64,000 nucleotides of DNA from Pseudoalteromonas amylolytica (lineage in GTDB: Bacteria > Pseudomonadota > Gammaproteobacteria > Enterobacterales > Alteromonadaceae), in the NCBI RefSeq assembly GCF_001854605.1, contig NZ_MKJU01000025.1:62378-126377 (forward strand). The letters are read 5' to 3'. A program made the position numbers and the translations under genes. Below, piece by piece: positions 9,344 through 16,768 of this stretch (positions within the stretch are counted from its first letter, which is position 1; the number at the start of each line of letters is the position of its first letter). The notes below the pieces were generated by a model. It did no database searches. It was not told the origin of the DNA and was given only the letters and a program-made list of their open reading frames with translations.

Positions 9344-9502
9344 ATGGTTACCACTACAGAAAACTTGAAAAATATTTTAGATGAAACCATCGTAAAGGAT
9401 AAAGCAAAGTTAGAACACCAACAAAAATACTACCAAAGACTGAAAAATAAAGGCGTTGCTCAAAAGCAAACTTATAACTTAAAGCCAAACTCATCTTTTT
9501 AA
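9344..9502 (+). CDS. Small charged protein of 52 residues, unknown
   Basis: An ATG with a well-placed GGAG (9331-9334) opens a 52-codon frame ending in TAA. The product is Lys/Gln-rich and predicted helical in the first 35 residues (KDKAKLEHQQKYYQRLKNKG), with no Cys and no membrane segment. It follows the SDH_sah protease by 53 bases on the same strand, and its last 12 bases overlap the 3' end of the convergent resolvase gene. It may be a partner or substrate of the protease. I do not recognise it, and the small size leaves room for chance. Confidence 0.5.
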   Translation: MVTTTENLKNILDETIVKDKAKLEHQQKYYQRLKNKGVAQKQTYNLKPNSSF

Positions 9503-10036
9503 TACTTTATAAACCGTATTTCTAGAGATATTTAACTCTCTAGCGATTGCTGTAATAGGTTGATTTTTCTTGTTTAAGCGGTGGATATCAAGTTTTACAT
9601 TTTCGGAAATAGGCTTGCGGCCTTTGTATTTACCCGCTTTCTTAGCGGCTGCAATGCCCTCGAGCTGTCGCTCTTTTCTGATATTAAGTTCAAACTCGGC
9701 GAACACGGCAAGCATATCTAAAAAGGCTTTGCCTGAAGCTGAATCGGTTGAGATGGGTTGTTCTAGCGCTTGCAGCTGAATATCGTTGAATTTTAGGTGG
9801 TTTACTAAGGTTTGTAAGTCGAGTACGGAACGAGCGATACGGTCGACTCGAGTCACGATTAACGTGTCACCAGCACGAAGGTAGCTAAGTAGGGCTTGAA
9901 ACCCATTGCGTTTGGTATTCGACGCTGAAGCCATATCGGTAAACACCTTGTCACAACCAATTTCCTCAAGTTTGGCTACTTGTAAATCTAAAGACTGATC
10001 TGTGGTGGAAACTCGCGCATATCCAATCTTACTCAT
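9491..10036 (-). CDS. Serine resolvase/invertase family recombinase
   Basis: Residues 1-10 (MSKIGYARVS) end with the nucleophile serine 10. The resolvase catalytic domain continues with VTRVDRIARSVLDL and the E-helix region EFELNIRKERQLEG. The C-terminus (about 145-181) is a Hin-type helix-turn-helix ending AIARELNISRNTVYKVLKR. The 181-residue length is normal for Tn3/TniR-type resolvases. It is divergent from a truncated transposase gene, with four copies of an 11-bp element between them that look like its res site. The catalytic and DNA-binding parts are both intact. Confidence 0.93.
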   Translation of the reverse strand: MSKIGYARVSTTDQSLDLQVAKLEEIGCDKVFTDMASASNTKRNGFQALLSYLRAGDTLIVTRVDRIARSVLDLQTLVNHLKFNDIQLQALEQPISTDSASGKAFLDMLAVFAEFELNIRKERQLEGIAAAKKAGKYKGRKPISENVKLDIHRLNKKNQPITAIARELNISRNTVYKVLKR

Positions 10037-10042
10037 GGCAAT

Positions 10043-10141
10043 TGTTCATTTAGCATCTAGACTAAATGAACATAGTGCGTACTAACGCCTTAAACCACCC
10101 TAAATGAACACTTTTAGCCTGTTTTGGTGATGTTCAATTAG
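10043..10141. repeat. Res-like site: four copies of an 11-bp element between resolvase and transposase genes
   Basis: TGTTCATTTAG occurs forward at 10043-10053, inverted at 10062-10072, inverted at 10100-10110, and forward with one mismatch (TGTTCAATTAG) at 10131-10141. The first pair points inward with an 8-base spacer and the second pair points outward. Paired inverted 11-12 bp motifs beside a serine resolvase gene are the usual layout of its binding subsites. The site also overlaps the promoter region of the resolvase, so autoregulation is likely. Confidence 0.7.
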
Positions 10142-10195
10142 GGTATACGCTATTTGAATTTATGCTTTGCCGTCGTTTTAGGAAACGCCATCACA

Positions 10196-10909
10196 ATGGA
10201 CTTGCAAAACCCCGACCTGATTTTAGTAAAACGCCTATCGGAGCATTCATGCTCCTACTTTGCGGTTGAAAGCATTGCGGGGAGTGATGTGGTGTTGACG
10301 GATATTGAAAGCGGTGGGCGGTTTAATTTTGCGAAGCCAAAGCTTGAACAACTGGTGTCAAACGGCCAGCTCAGAACCATCGCGCGGCGTGAGTTACCAA
10401 CCAAGTTAACCTTTAAGCCTCTCAGTAACGTTAAAAAGCCTAAAGCTGAAACTACGGAAGATGTTGCGTCCAAAAAAGAAATGGAGCGACGTTATAAGTA
10501 CGTGCAAGGCGCAATTGAGCAAAGCGTTCCAGCCTATACCGAGAAGTGGTTAACCCCGTATATTACCCATAAGGCGGCGGAGATAAAAGACAGCAGCCCA
10601 CCGTCATGGCGAACGCTAGCCTATTGGAACAAAACCTTTGTGGAAAGCGGCTGGGATAAACACGGACTGATGCCAAAGCATAAAGCCAAAGGCAACCGAA
10701 CCAAGCAACTACCTCAAGAAGTACATGACCTCATTGATGACGTGATCAATGAATACCTGCGCACGCATACGGTGGTGAGGTATCAAAAGGTTTATGACCA
10801 GTTTCTTGAGCAACTTGATAGGCTTAACTCTGAAAGGCGTGAGGCTAATTTAGTTGAGCTCAAGCCATGTAGTTATAGGTGGATAGTGAACAGGCTTCAA
10901 AATAGATAG
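10196..10909 (+). pseudogene. N-terminal fragment of a TniA/TnsB-like DDE transposase
   Basis: From the ATG the product is 237 residues; a TTG 14 codons earlier is less likely. The N-terminus (YFAVESIAGSDVVLTDIESGG, later KLEQLVSNGQLRTI) resembles the leading domain of TniA/TnsB-type transposases. WRTLAYWNKTFVESGWD and the next 70 residues look like their helix-turn-helix part. Family members run to 550-700 residues with a DDE integrase domain and Mu-type C-terminus; here a stop comes right before where the catalytic domain should begin, and no continuation is seen in the following 300 bases. It is therefore inactive alone. A resolvase beside a TniA-like gene is the Tn5053/Tn402 pattern. The identification is by pattern memory. 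Confidence 0.55.
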
Positions 10910-11206
10910 AAATGACGTGAAAGAGCGAAAAGCAGATCTTCTTATATATTTTCGGCTGTCCATTTACAAGTTTCTCGTATAGTCAGGAAAATGAGCAATT
11001 GGGGTGTTTTGATCCTTAAGCAATTTTAGCTTTAAATCCAGAAAGCCAATTGTAGCAATAAGTTATCCGATATGCTAAAAATCTTGTTAGTAGAAAATCG
11101 AGGCGGTTTAAGGCAGAAAAACGATCGAATTGCTCGCTATTAAATTGTTATGAATTTAGTGCAATCATCGCAGTTTTTGCATCATAAAATAAAGAAGTAG
11201 GAACAC
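10910..11206. other. Intergenic stretch with no recognised gene
   Basis: About 300 bases lie between the transposase fragment and the SEC-C cassette gene. No open frame of note, tRNA or clear terminator is visible. It must contain the junction between the transposon remnant and the cassette; GTTATGA at 11149-11155 could be the cassette's left boundary, but it only loosely matches the integron core GTTRRRY. Confidence 0.4.
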
Positions 11207-12325
11207 ATGAAAATAGGACGAAATGAGAAGTGTTGGTGTAATTCAGGGAAAAAGTTTAAACATTGTCATTATGGTCGTGAAACTGAGCAGCCTGTCAGTA
11301 AAGGCGAAGCTATTGGACATACAAAGAAAAACTCTTCAAGAAAGCTATGCTATGTTTCAGCTGATTTAAAACATGAGTGCAGTAATAAAATTATTAATGC
11401 TCATACCATCTCAAAGAGCGGTAGCTTAAAAGAAATTGCAGATGAAAGTAATCATGTCTTAGGTTTGAAAATTAGTTTACCAAATATAATAAAAAATAAA
11501 GGGAAATTAATTCCAGAGAAAATTGGAATTAATCAGGCTTCAACTTTTAAAGGATTCTGCTCTACTCATGATAAGGCTCTTTTCGCTTGTATTGAGGATA
11601 GAGAGTTTGTTGGCGATGAAGAGCAATGTTTAGCCTTAATGTATCGTTCAGTTGCAAAAGAACTTTATGCTAAAGAGGGTATGCTTAATACTTCTGAATT
11701 CCTTAAAGGTGCTGACAAAGGTCGCTCGACACTCGAGCAAATGTTTATGCAGCAGTTTGCGGCAGATCAGCAATTAGGTATCAATGCGGCTATTAAAGAG
11801 CTTTCGGAACTCAAAAGTAAGCTTGACAAGCAACTTTTAGGCAAATGTTCAGGAAATTTGACTCACTTAATTATTAAATCATCCAAACCTGTGCCAGTAG
11901 CTGTTTCATCAATTGTCTCACCAATAAGTGATTTTGCAGGCAATTTAATCCAGGATTTAGGAGACCTAAGTGTTGATGCCCAACAACTCGTTTTTAATGC
12001 GTTCTCTAGTGACGGTAAAGGATATGTAGTTTTTAGTTGGGCAAAAGAATCACAGAAAGTATTAGATTTTATAAATTCCCTTTTAGCTATAGATAAGAAT
12101 AAAATGTTCAGCGCACTAATTAGGTTTTTTTTCGGTGTTGCAGAAAATACTTTCACTTCCCCTTTGTGGTGGGGTACTTTAACCAATGAGCAGAAAGGTA
12201 AAATAGAAAAACTTATCATGTCAGGTGTAAACCCAATGGAGTTTGAACCTAAAGACTTATTGGTTGAAGATGGAATTGAGTTCTCGGGTTGGGAAATTGC
12301 TAGTATTGAGACAATAAATTTCTAA
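11207..12325 (+). CDS. SEC-C motif zinc-binding protein of unknown function (integron-cassette gene)
   Basis: The protein has 372 residues. Its first 20 residues (GRNEKCWCNSGKKFKHCH) are a complete SEC-C zinc motif with the CxC...CH ligand pattern seen at the end of SecA. A second possible metal cluster follows (CSNKIINAHTISKSGSL, then CSTHDKALF), which resembles zinc-binding HNH-like folds but lacks a clear nuclease signature. The rest is a helical domain without a known motif. AGGAA precedes the ATG. The gene is followed at its very stop codon by an attC-like site, and the region is AT-rich, so it looks like a captured cassette. Function is unknown. Confidence 0.75.
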   Translation: MKIGRNEKCWCNSGKKFKHCHYGRETEQPVSKGEAIGHTKKNSSRKLCYVSADLKHECSNKIINAHTISKSGSLKEIADESNHVLGLKISLPNIIKNKGKLIPEKIGINQASTFKGFCSTHDKALFACIEDREFVGDEEQCLALMYRSVAKELYAKEGMLNTSEFLKGADKGRSTLEQMFMQQFAADQQLGINAAIKELSELKSKLDKQLLGKCSGNLTHLIIKSSKPVPVAVSSIVSPISDFAGNLIQDLGDLSVDAQQLVFNAFSSDGKGYVVFSWAKESQKVLDFINSLLAIDKNKMFSALIRFFFGVAENTFTSPLWWGTLTNEQKGKIEKLIMSGVNPMEFEPKDLLVEDGIEFSGWEIASIETINF

Positions 12326-12413
12326 CAAGCAATTCAACGGGGATAAAAAACTTACGGGCTATTCGCTTCGCTCAATTTTTGCCCACAGTTTTTTACCTGT
12401 TAATCGAGCGTTG
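12323..12413 (+). repeat. attC-like integron recombination site behind the SEC-C gene
   Basis: TAACAAGCAATTCAACGGGG starts at the stop codon of the SEC-C gene. The far end, ACCTGTTAATCGAGCGTTG (12395-12413), folds back on it: TAAC with GTTG (one G-T pair), AATTCAAC with GTTAATC leaving an extra base, then TAAAAAACT (12344-12352) pairing perfectly with AGTTTTTTA (12387-12395). This two-box stem with an extrahelical base and an imperfect centre is the attC architecture, and the site begins with TAAC and ends in GCGTT as attC sites do. About 91 bp is within the normal range. No integrase gene is visible in the window. Confidence 0.65.
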
Positions 12414-12813
12414 AAGATCCGCTTCAGGCACAAAGCACGTCAAAATGCTTAATACAGTTGCACCGTTATGTAAGTATTCTCCCTTTTTTGATACTAATTT
12501 TTTACTACCATATATTATTGTTTTAAGTGTGTATTTTATATTTAGTACACTTGTCACTATAAATTTACTTAGTTATTAATAGCACTTAAAACTATACTAA
12601 AACACACTAATTCCTTTATAAATCCTATTAAAAACTCATTCTCAGTTCATTAGATCAATAGCACTTCTTATACTAATCTACTAAAACTCTTCAGCACTAA
12701 TTGGTTTAGTTACCGTGTTAGTCAAAGTTCTTGCGCAAGTTAAAACAGATAATTCAGGGGAGTTTGGTTTTTACACCCCCTAAAGTTTAGCTTTTGCATT
12801 AGCCTTCTTTGCT
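12414..12813. other. AT-rich non-coding stretch between the cassette and the peptide operon
   Basis: About 400 bases without a convincing reading frame. The centre (12480-12720) is a run of AT-rich sequence with many ACTAA/TTAGT words. Near the right end, AGGGG and CCCCT (around 12757-12780) could form a weak terminator for the minus-strand operon that ends at 12814. Confidence 0.45.
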
Positions 12814-13893
12814 CTAACGCAGCGCTCTTTTAGTCATGCCTGATGTTTTTATTTTTGTTACATGATTGAAAAATGCCTCTATCGTTGGACTAAATTGGGT
12901 GTGATCTAAACTGTCTCCGTGATCTGCGCCTTGTAGTAAAACTAGTTTCTTGTATGAGGCGTGGGTCGCGGATTGGTATATGGTTTTCATCAATTGAGGT
13001 GGCGTCACTTGGTCATCTGAACCGGATATAAATAAAATGGGGCAAGTAAGATTCTCGATGGAGCGGGTGTTACTTATTGCTTTTAATGCAGGGCTTGCTT
13101 GTACATTAACCATTAACTTGGCATAAGTTGGCACGTTGGCATCTATCCAGCTTTGTATATCAGGGGCGGTTGAGTCGAGTATTAAAGAATCAACCGGATG
13201 TGATGCCGCAACCTCTGATGCCACAAAGCCGCCTAATGAAAAGCCGTATACATTAAGTGTAGTATTTTGTGTACTTGGATGGCCTGCAACGAAAAGGTAA
13301 AATTCGTTAGCTGCTTTTTTGAGTGACTCAACGGTTAAAGGGCCATTATTGTTACCCATTCCTGGGTACTCTATAACAAACAGGTTTCTCTTCGGTGAGA
13401 GCAATTTTATAAGTTCATTGAGATCAGGCGCTAGATGAAAGCCATTGCCTGGAAATATGAGTAACGATTCATTTGCTGAGTGAGTCAACAGTGATGCAAC
13501 TTGAACATTTGACTCTTGAAGCGAGGTGATATTTAGCTGGTGTGAAGTTAGTTGGCTTTGCAATTTCATCAAATCAAATTTAGATATCTCGTTGAATCGT
13601 TCGCTTTGTTGTGTTTTGTATTTTTCTGTTACGCTCCAGAGGTCATCTTCGCTGTGCACCAAACCTTGTTCTACCAGTTTTTTCAGCGTTGCCGTGAGCT
13701 GAGACTGGGAGTAGGATGCACTGTTGGCGAGCTTGGCAATAGAGCTACGCTCGTGCGTCACAAGGTGATACAAAACTTCTTGTTGCTTGTCTCGCAGGAA
13801 GTTATCTTCGGTAATGTGAATGGTTGAACATGAACAAACGAGCGCGCACAAAAGAGCAATAAGGACATTATTTAATACGTTACTTTTGGCCAT
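12814..13893 (-). CDS. Lipoprotein with winged-helix segment and alpha/beta hydrolase domain
   Basis: Residues 1-22 form a signal sequence ending in a possible lipobox (LVCSC, lipidated Cys 22). Residues about 35-92 read like a MarR-type winged helix (VLYHLVTHERSSIAKLANSA, then KKLVEQGLVHSEDDLWSVTEK). From about 140 an alpha/beta hydrolase follows: IFPGNGFHL, the nucleophile elbow GFSLGG, the acid in SGSDDQVTPP and the histidine in GADHGDSL, so the triad looks complete. It is the last gene of the peptide operon, one base after the acyltransferase gene. A winged helix on an exported protein is strange and may be a protein-contact fold. It could release or transfer an acyl group or cleave a peptide; the substrate is unknown. 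Confidence 0.75.
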   Translation of the reverse strand: MAKSNVLNNVLIALLCALVCSCSTIHITEDNFLRDKQQEVLYHLVTHERSSIAKLANSASYSQSQLTATLKKLVEQGLVHSEDDLWSVTEKYKTQQSERFNEISKFDLMKLQSQLTSHQLNITSLQESNVQVASLLTHSANESLLIFPGNGFHLAPDLNELIKLLSPKRNLFVIEYPGMGNNNGPLTVESLKKAANEFYLFVAGHPSTQNTTLNVYGFSLGGFVASEVAASHPVDSLILDSTAPDIQSWIDANVPTYAKLMVNVQASPALKAISNTRSIENLTCPILFISGSDDQVTPPQLMKTIYQSATHASYKKLVLLQGADHGDSLDHTQFSPTIEAFFNHVTKIKTSGMTKRALR

Positions 13894-13894
13894 T

Positions 13895-14815
13895 TTATAG
13901 TTCCTTGGATAGATTTAAACTGGTTATGAGTGAGTCCATTAATTGTTCAACTTCTTTTGAGGCCTCAAGCTTTTTGGTCGTTAATCGACTAGATAAATCG
14001 GGCAGATAAACCCAATGTTCTGGCGATTTTTTCAGCTTTTCTTCTAACGAACTCATAGAGTGACATGTTTGAACGTAAAGGTCATGCTCAGGGTTTTCAG
14101 AGGCTTTTAATTTGAACGGTTTTTCAATATCAATAACAACGCGTCCAAAAGTCGAATTTTTTACATAGGCATGCACAATTAATGCTGATGATTTTCTGGC
14201 TAAATAAGCGGTGCCAGTCATTGCGCAAGAGAGATGTGAAAAGAATGGCACGTATATGGTTTGGCCGTTTATCTCAAAAACGTCAGGCATCATGGTCAAA
14301 GCTTGGTTTTGCTTGAGTGCTCTAAGGGCTTTAATAACCCCTCGGTTGTTATTGAAAATAGGCGCAAAGTTATAACCAAGTGCCCCGATAATAGCTTTGT
14401 ACGACTTTGTAGAGCTATTTTTTTCGGGTGGATCATAGAATGCGTGTACATTTTTAAGGCCATTTAGTTCCTTGCAAATTTTCATGCAGCCAATTGCAAA
14501 AGGGCCGTAATGTGGAGTAACAAATATGATTGGACCCGAGTGCGCTTTGCAGGCTTTCCAGTATTCTTCATTACTAAAGCTAACTTGCCGATCAAGGTAC
14601 TGTTCAAGGTCATATGAACCTTTTAAGATTGAACGATACAGGGCCTGAGTTGTGCGCTTTGACAGGAAGTACTGAAAAACTTTTGCAATGGACTTTTTGC
14701 GAGAAAAACCGATAAATTTACAGTTATCAAATACGCTGTTAGACACGGTTCGATTTTTAAATATATCGTATAGTGAGGTAATATAAAGCTGAGACTGCTT
14801 TATAAAAGTGATCAT
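13895..14815 (-). CDS. LpxL/HtrB-like lysophospholipid acyltransferase homologue with altered active site
   Basis: The 306 residues follow the LPLAT/LpxL plan: IIFVTPHYGPFAIG (the HX4[DE] block), then LTMMPDVFEINGQTIYVPFFSHLSCAMTGTAYLARKSSALIVHAYV, split here by shorter conserved pieces such as VPFF and LARKS. Lipid A acyltransferases have H-X4-E in the first block; here the acidic position is alanine (HYGPFA). The histidine is kept. Either the fold uses another base partner or it no longer catalyses the usual transfer. It overlaps the upstream gene by 4 bases (ATGA), so it is translationally coupled. In this operon it could acylate a peptide, but lipid modification cannot be excluded. Confidence 0.7.
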   Translation of the reverse strand: MITFIKQSQLYITSLYDIFKNRTVSNSVFDNCKFIGFSRKKSIAKVFQYFLSKRTTQALYRSILKGSYDLEQYLDRQVSFSNEEYWKACKAHSGPIIFVTPHYGPFAIGCMKICKELNGLKNVHAFYDPPEKNSSTKSYKAIIGALGYNFAPIFNNNRGVIKALRALKQNQALTMMPDVFEINGQTIYVPFFSHLSCAMTGTAYLARKSSALIVHAYVKNSTFGRVVIDIEKPFKLKASENPEHDLYVQTCHSMSSLEEKLKKSPEHWVYLPDLSSRLTTKKLEASKEVEQLMDSLITSLNLSKEL

Positions 14816-15477
14816 TTGCTTTCTCCTTCTAGCAGCTCAAACATTCTTCTTTTTTGATTTTCAGCTTTAAGTAGTATCGCTGAATAACGGTTTCTATTCG
14901 CCTTTTCTTGAGCGTTTATATAATGTTGTAGTGTTAGAAGACGATGAATCTCAACCTGTAATGTAAACAGAAATGAGAGTTGCCTTAAAGCGTTGTGGTC
15001 ACCGACTGCACTTAACAGAGACAGGTATTCCTGCATAACTGTTTGCAACGGCATGTTGGCCGTTGGTGCAATGAAAAAGTGGACTGTATTAGGGGTGTAG
15101 AAAGGAATAACCAAATCAGCCTGCTTATTAGTCAATAGCAGCTCAATAAAGGCTGGAATAATAAACCTTTGCTCTTTGTAAACCATTGTTCTGCATGACG
15201 AGACCGTGTGCGGTAGCAACTCGGGTGTGACCACAATAATTTTAGGAGAAGTATCTTGAGCGTTAAGTTGTTTAATTACTTCAGTGGTTGAGCAAGTGGT
15301 GATATTATGAGCTGCATATTCTTGTAAATGTGTGTTTTTTAGTATCAATATTTGCTCTTTGCGATTAGAAAGCAGCGTTACAAATGAAGTGGTAAAAACT
15401 TTAGTAGGAATGAACACTAACTTTATATGTGACTGACATGCATCAAGCTTGGTTTCTAGTGACTTTAAGCTAATCAT
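14812..15477 (-). CDS. Unknown 221-residue protein of the peptide operon
   Basis: No family is recognised. The sequence is mixed alpha/beta with beta-like segments IKLVFIPTKVF, KIIVVTPELL and ADLVIPFYTP, and a charged helical C-terminus rich in Lys/Arg/Gln/Glu. There is no signal peptide or clear membrane segment, so a cytosolic location is likely. The gene starts on the base after the M50 protease stop and overlaps the acyltransferase gene by 4 bases, so its product is very probably made with both. Its role may be in peptide handling or as a partner of the acyltransferase homologue; this is inference from position only. Confidence 0.7.
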   Translation of the reverse strand: MISLKSLETKLDACQSHIKLVFIPTKVFTTSFVTLLSNRKEQILILKNTHLQEYAAHNITTCSTTEVIKQLNAQDTSPKIIVVTPELLPHTVSSCRTMVYKEQRFIIPAFIELLLTNKQADLVIPFYTPNTVHFFIAPTANMPLQTVMQEYLSLLSAVGDHNALRQLSFLFTLQVEIHRLLTLQHYINAQEKANRNRYSAILLKAENQKRRMFELLEGESK

Positions 15478-16668
15478 CTATTTATCTCCGTCTTTATTCT
15501 CTGGGCAAATGAAAAAACAGCTATACATTTTGAAGCAGTAGAAAAGTAGCCCACATAAAATAAGCATGGGAAATAACAAAGAACCAATAAACGAAAGTAA
15601 TATCTCAAGTTTGGTTAATATACTCTCACTGAGTGAAAACTCTTTAACGAAAGCAATGTAGCTTGTAGGAATAGATACTTGATAAGCGCTAACTAGCTGA
15701 CCTAGCAAGTAGATCATAAAACAAGTGAAAAGCAGCATGCAAATGGAGTAGGTTATTATTAAAAAGCTAGTGTCTGGCTTTTTTAAGTTCTTTTTAAATG
15801 TGATTGTTGAATAGTATTGAATCGTTTGTTTTACTTTTTTATGTAAGTTAACAGTGCCACTTAGATCGCTCATAAACCAATAGCCATCAAACTTAAAAAA
15901 TGGATTTATTGTATGTAGCATGGTAATCGAAATTAAGTGAGATAACGTTATTAAAGTAGCAGAAGGGGAGGATAATATTAATATGTCTATTATTATAAGG
16001 TATAGAGATTGAAAGTATAATCCAGATATATCAACAATTGCTCTGTGTTTTTTGTTTAGCTTCCATGCGTTGGTCACGTCAGTATAAAAAGCAGGAAATA
16101 TAAGGTACAGCCCAAAACCGATGCCGCCGGGTTTTTGCCCGAACTTTGCACATGATGAGGCGTGGCCTAATTCATGAATAACAAAACTCAATATAAAAAG
16201 TGGAATAAATATGAGCCATGCATACCAAGATGTTAGGCTATACTCTAATTGTGGTGTGGAGTAGAGAACCATTGGGTGTAGTAAGCAGAACACTGTCAGT
16301 ATTAATATGGCTAATCGCTTATTGACCAGTCCTTTTAGTAAGTCAGTGATCTTTTGCAGGCTGTTTTGAGAAATTAACTCAACGCTAATAATAAAGGGCG
16401 GTCTAGGCTTGTCTATAGGTTGGTTTTCAAAAAAGCAATTAGGTAGGTTTTTCTCTAGTTTTTCTTTTAAGTTTTCACCGTCTCTGTTTTCGTTTGTTTT
16501 TTCATTGTTAAGTTGATAACTTTTAGCCCTATTAATTAAGCCAATAACCTCCTCAGAGACCAAGTAGTTTTTTGAGTCGATAGAAACTAAATACCGATTC
16601 TTTTCTTTGACTTTGTCGAATAAGGATATTTCTATATCTTCCCTTATTTTGGGTATCGAACAATCCAT
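15478..16668 (-). CDS. PqqD-like/M50 membrane metalloprotease of a putative RiPP cluster
   Basis: The first 75 residues (PKIREDIEISLFDK, then YLVSIDSKNYLVSEEVIGLI) look like a PqqD-type peptide-recognition element. From about residue 115 the protein is polytopic. HELGHA inside a hydrophobic segment is the HExxH zinc motif of site-2 (M50) proteases, and NPFFKFDGYW supplies the third ligand (N-P-x4-DGYW). The length of 396 is typical of M50 proteins found beside modified-peptide genes. An AGGAG lies 9 bases before the ATG. It is encoded right after a 41-residue precursor-like peptide, so cleavage of that peptide's leader in or at the membrane is the natural reading. Confidence 0.85.
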   Translation of the reverse strand: MDCSIPKIREDIEISLFDKVKEKNRYLVSIDSKNYLVSEEVIGLINRAKSYQLNNEKTNENRDGENLKEKLEKNLPNCFFENQPIDKPRPPFIISVELISQNSLQKITDLLKGLVNKRLAILILTVFCLLHPMVLYSTPQLEYSLTSWYAWLIFIPLFILSFVIHELGHASSCAKFGQKPGGIGFGLYLIFPAFYTDVTNAWKLNKKHRAIVDISGLYFQSLYLIIIDILILSSPSATLITLSHLISITMLHTINPFFKFDGYWFMSDLSGTVNLHKKVKQTIQYYSTITFKKNLKKPDTSFLIITYSICMLLFTCFMIYLLGQLVSAYQVSIPTSYIAFVKEFSLSESILTKLEILLSFIGSLLFPMLILCGLLFYCFKMYSCFFICPENKDGDK

Positions 16669-16723
16669 GTTTTAATACTCCTGACATATTTGAAAAATGT
16701 ATCCATTGTTGGTTTACCTTGAT

Positions 16724-16758
16724 AGGTGGAGAAAGCAGCGGTGCTTCCTCCTCCACCT
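16724..16758 (-). promoter_or_regulatory. Stem-loop between precursor peptide gene and protease gene
   Basis: AGGTGGAG (16724-16731) pairs with CTCCACCT (16751-16758), with an inner AAGCA/TGCTT extension. On the minus strand no T-run follows, so it is not a classical terminator. A hairpin right after a precursor gene commonly stabilises or attenuates the message so that precursor is made in excess over enzymes. Confidence 0.55.
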
Positions 16759-16768
16759 GTATTGCTAC

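Noticed and set aside
12754..12782. GGGG/CCCC inverted repeat as the terminator of the peptide operon
   Set aside because: The stem is only about five pairs with mismatches and has no T-run on the minus strand, so it was not listed as a feature.
7661..12813. Attachment-site direct repeats for the island
   Set aside because: Short matches such as ACCACCC with following A/T occur near ffs and around 10095, but they are too short and not at sensible boundaries.
16553..16756. A 67-codon minus-strand frame between the precursor peptide and the M50 gene
   Set aside because: It overlaps the well-supported M50 start in another frame and its start lies in the hairpin; no peptide-like composition.
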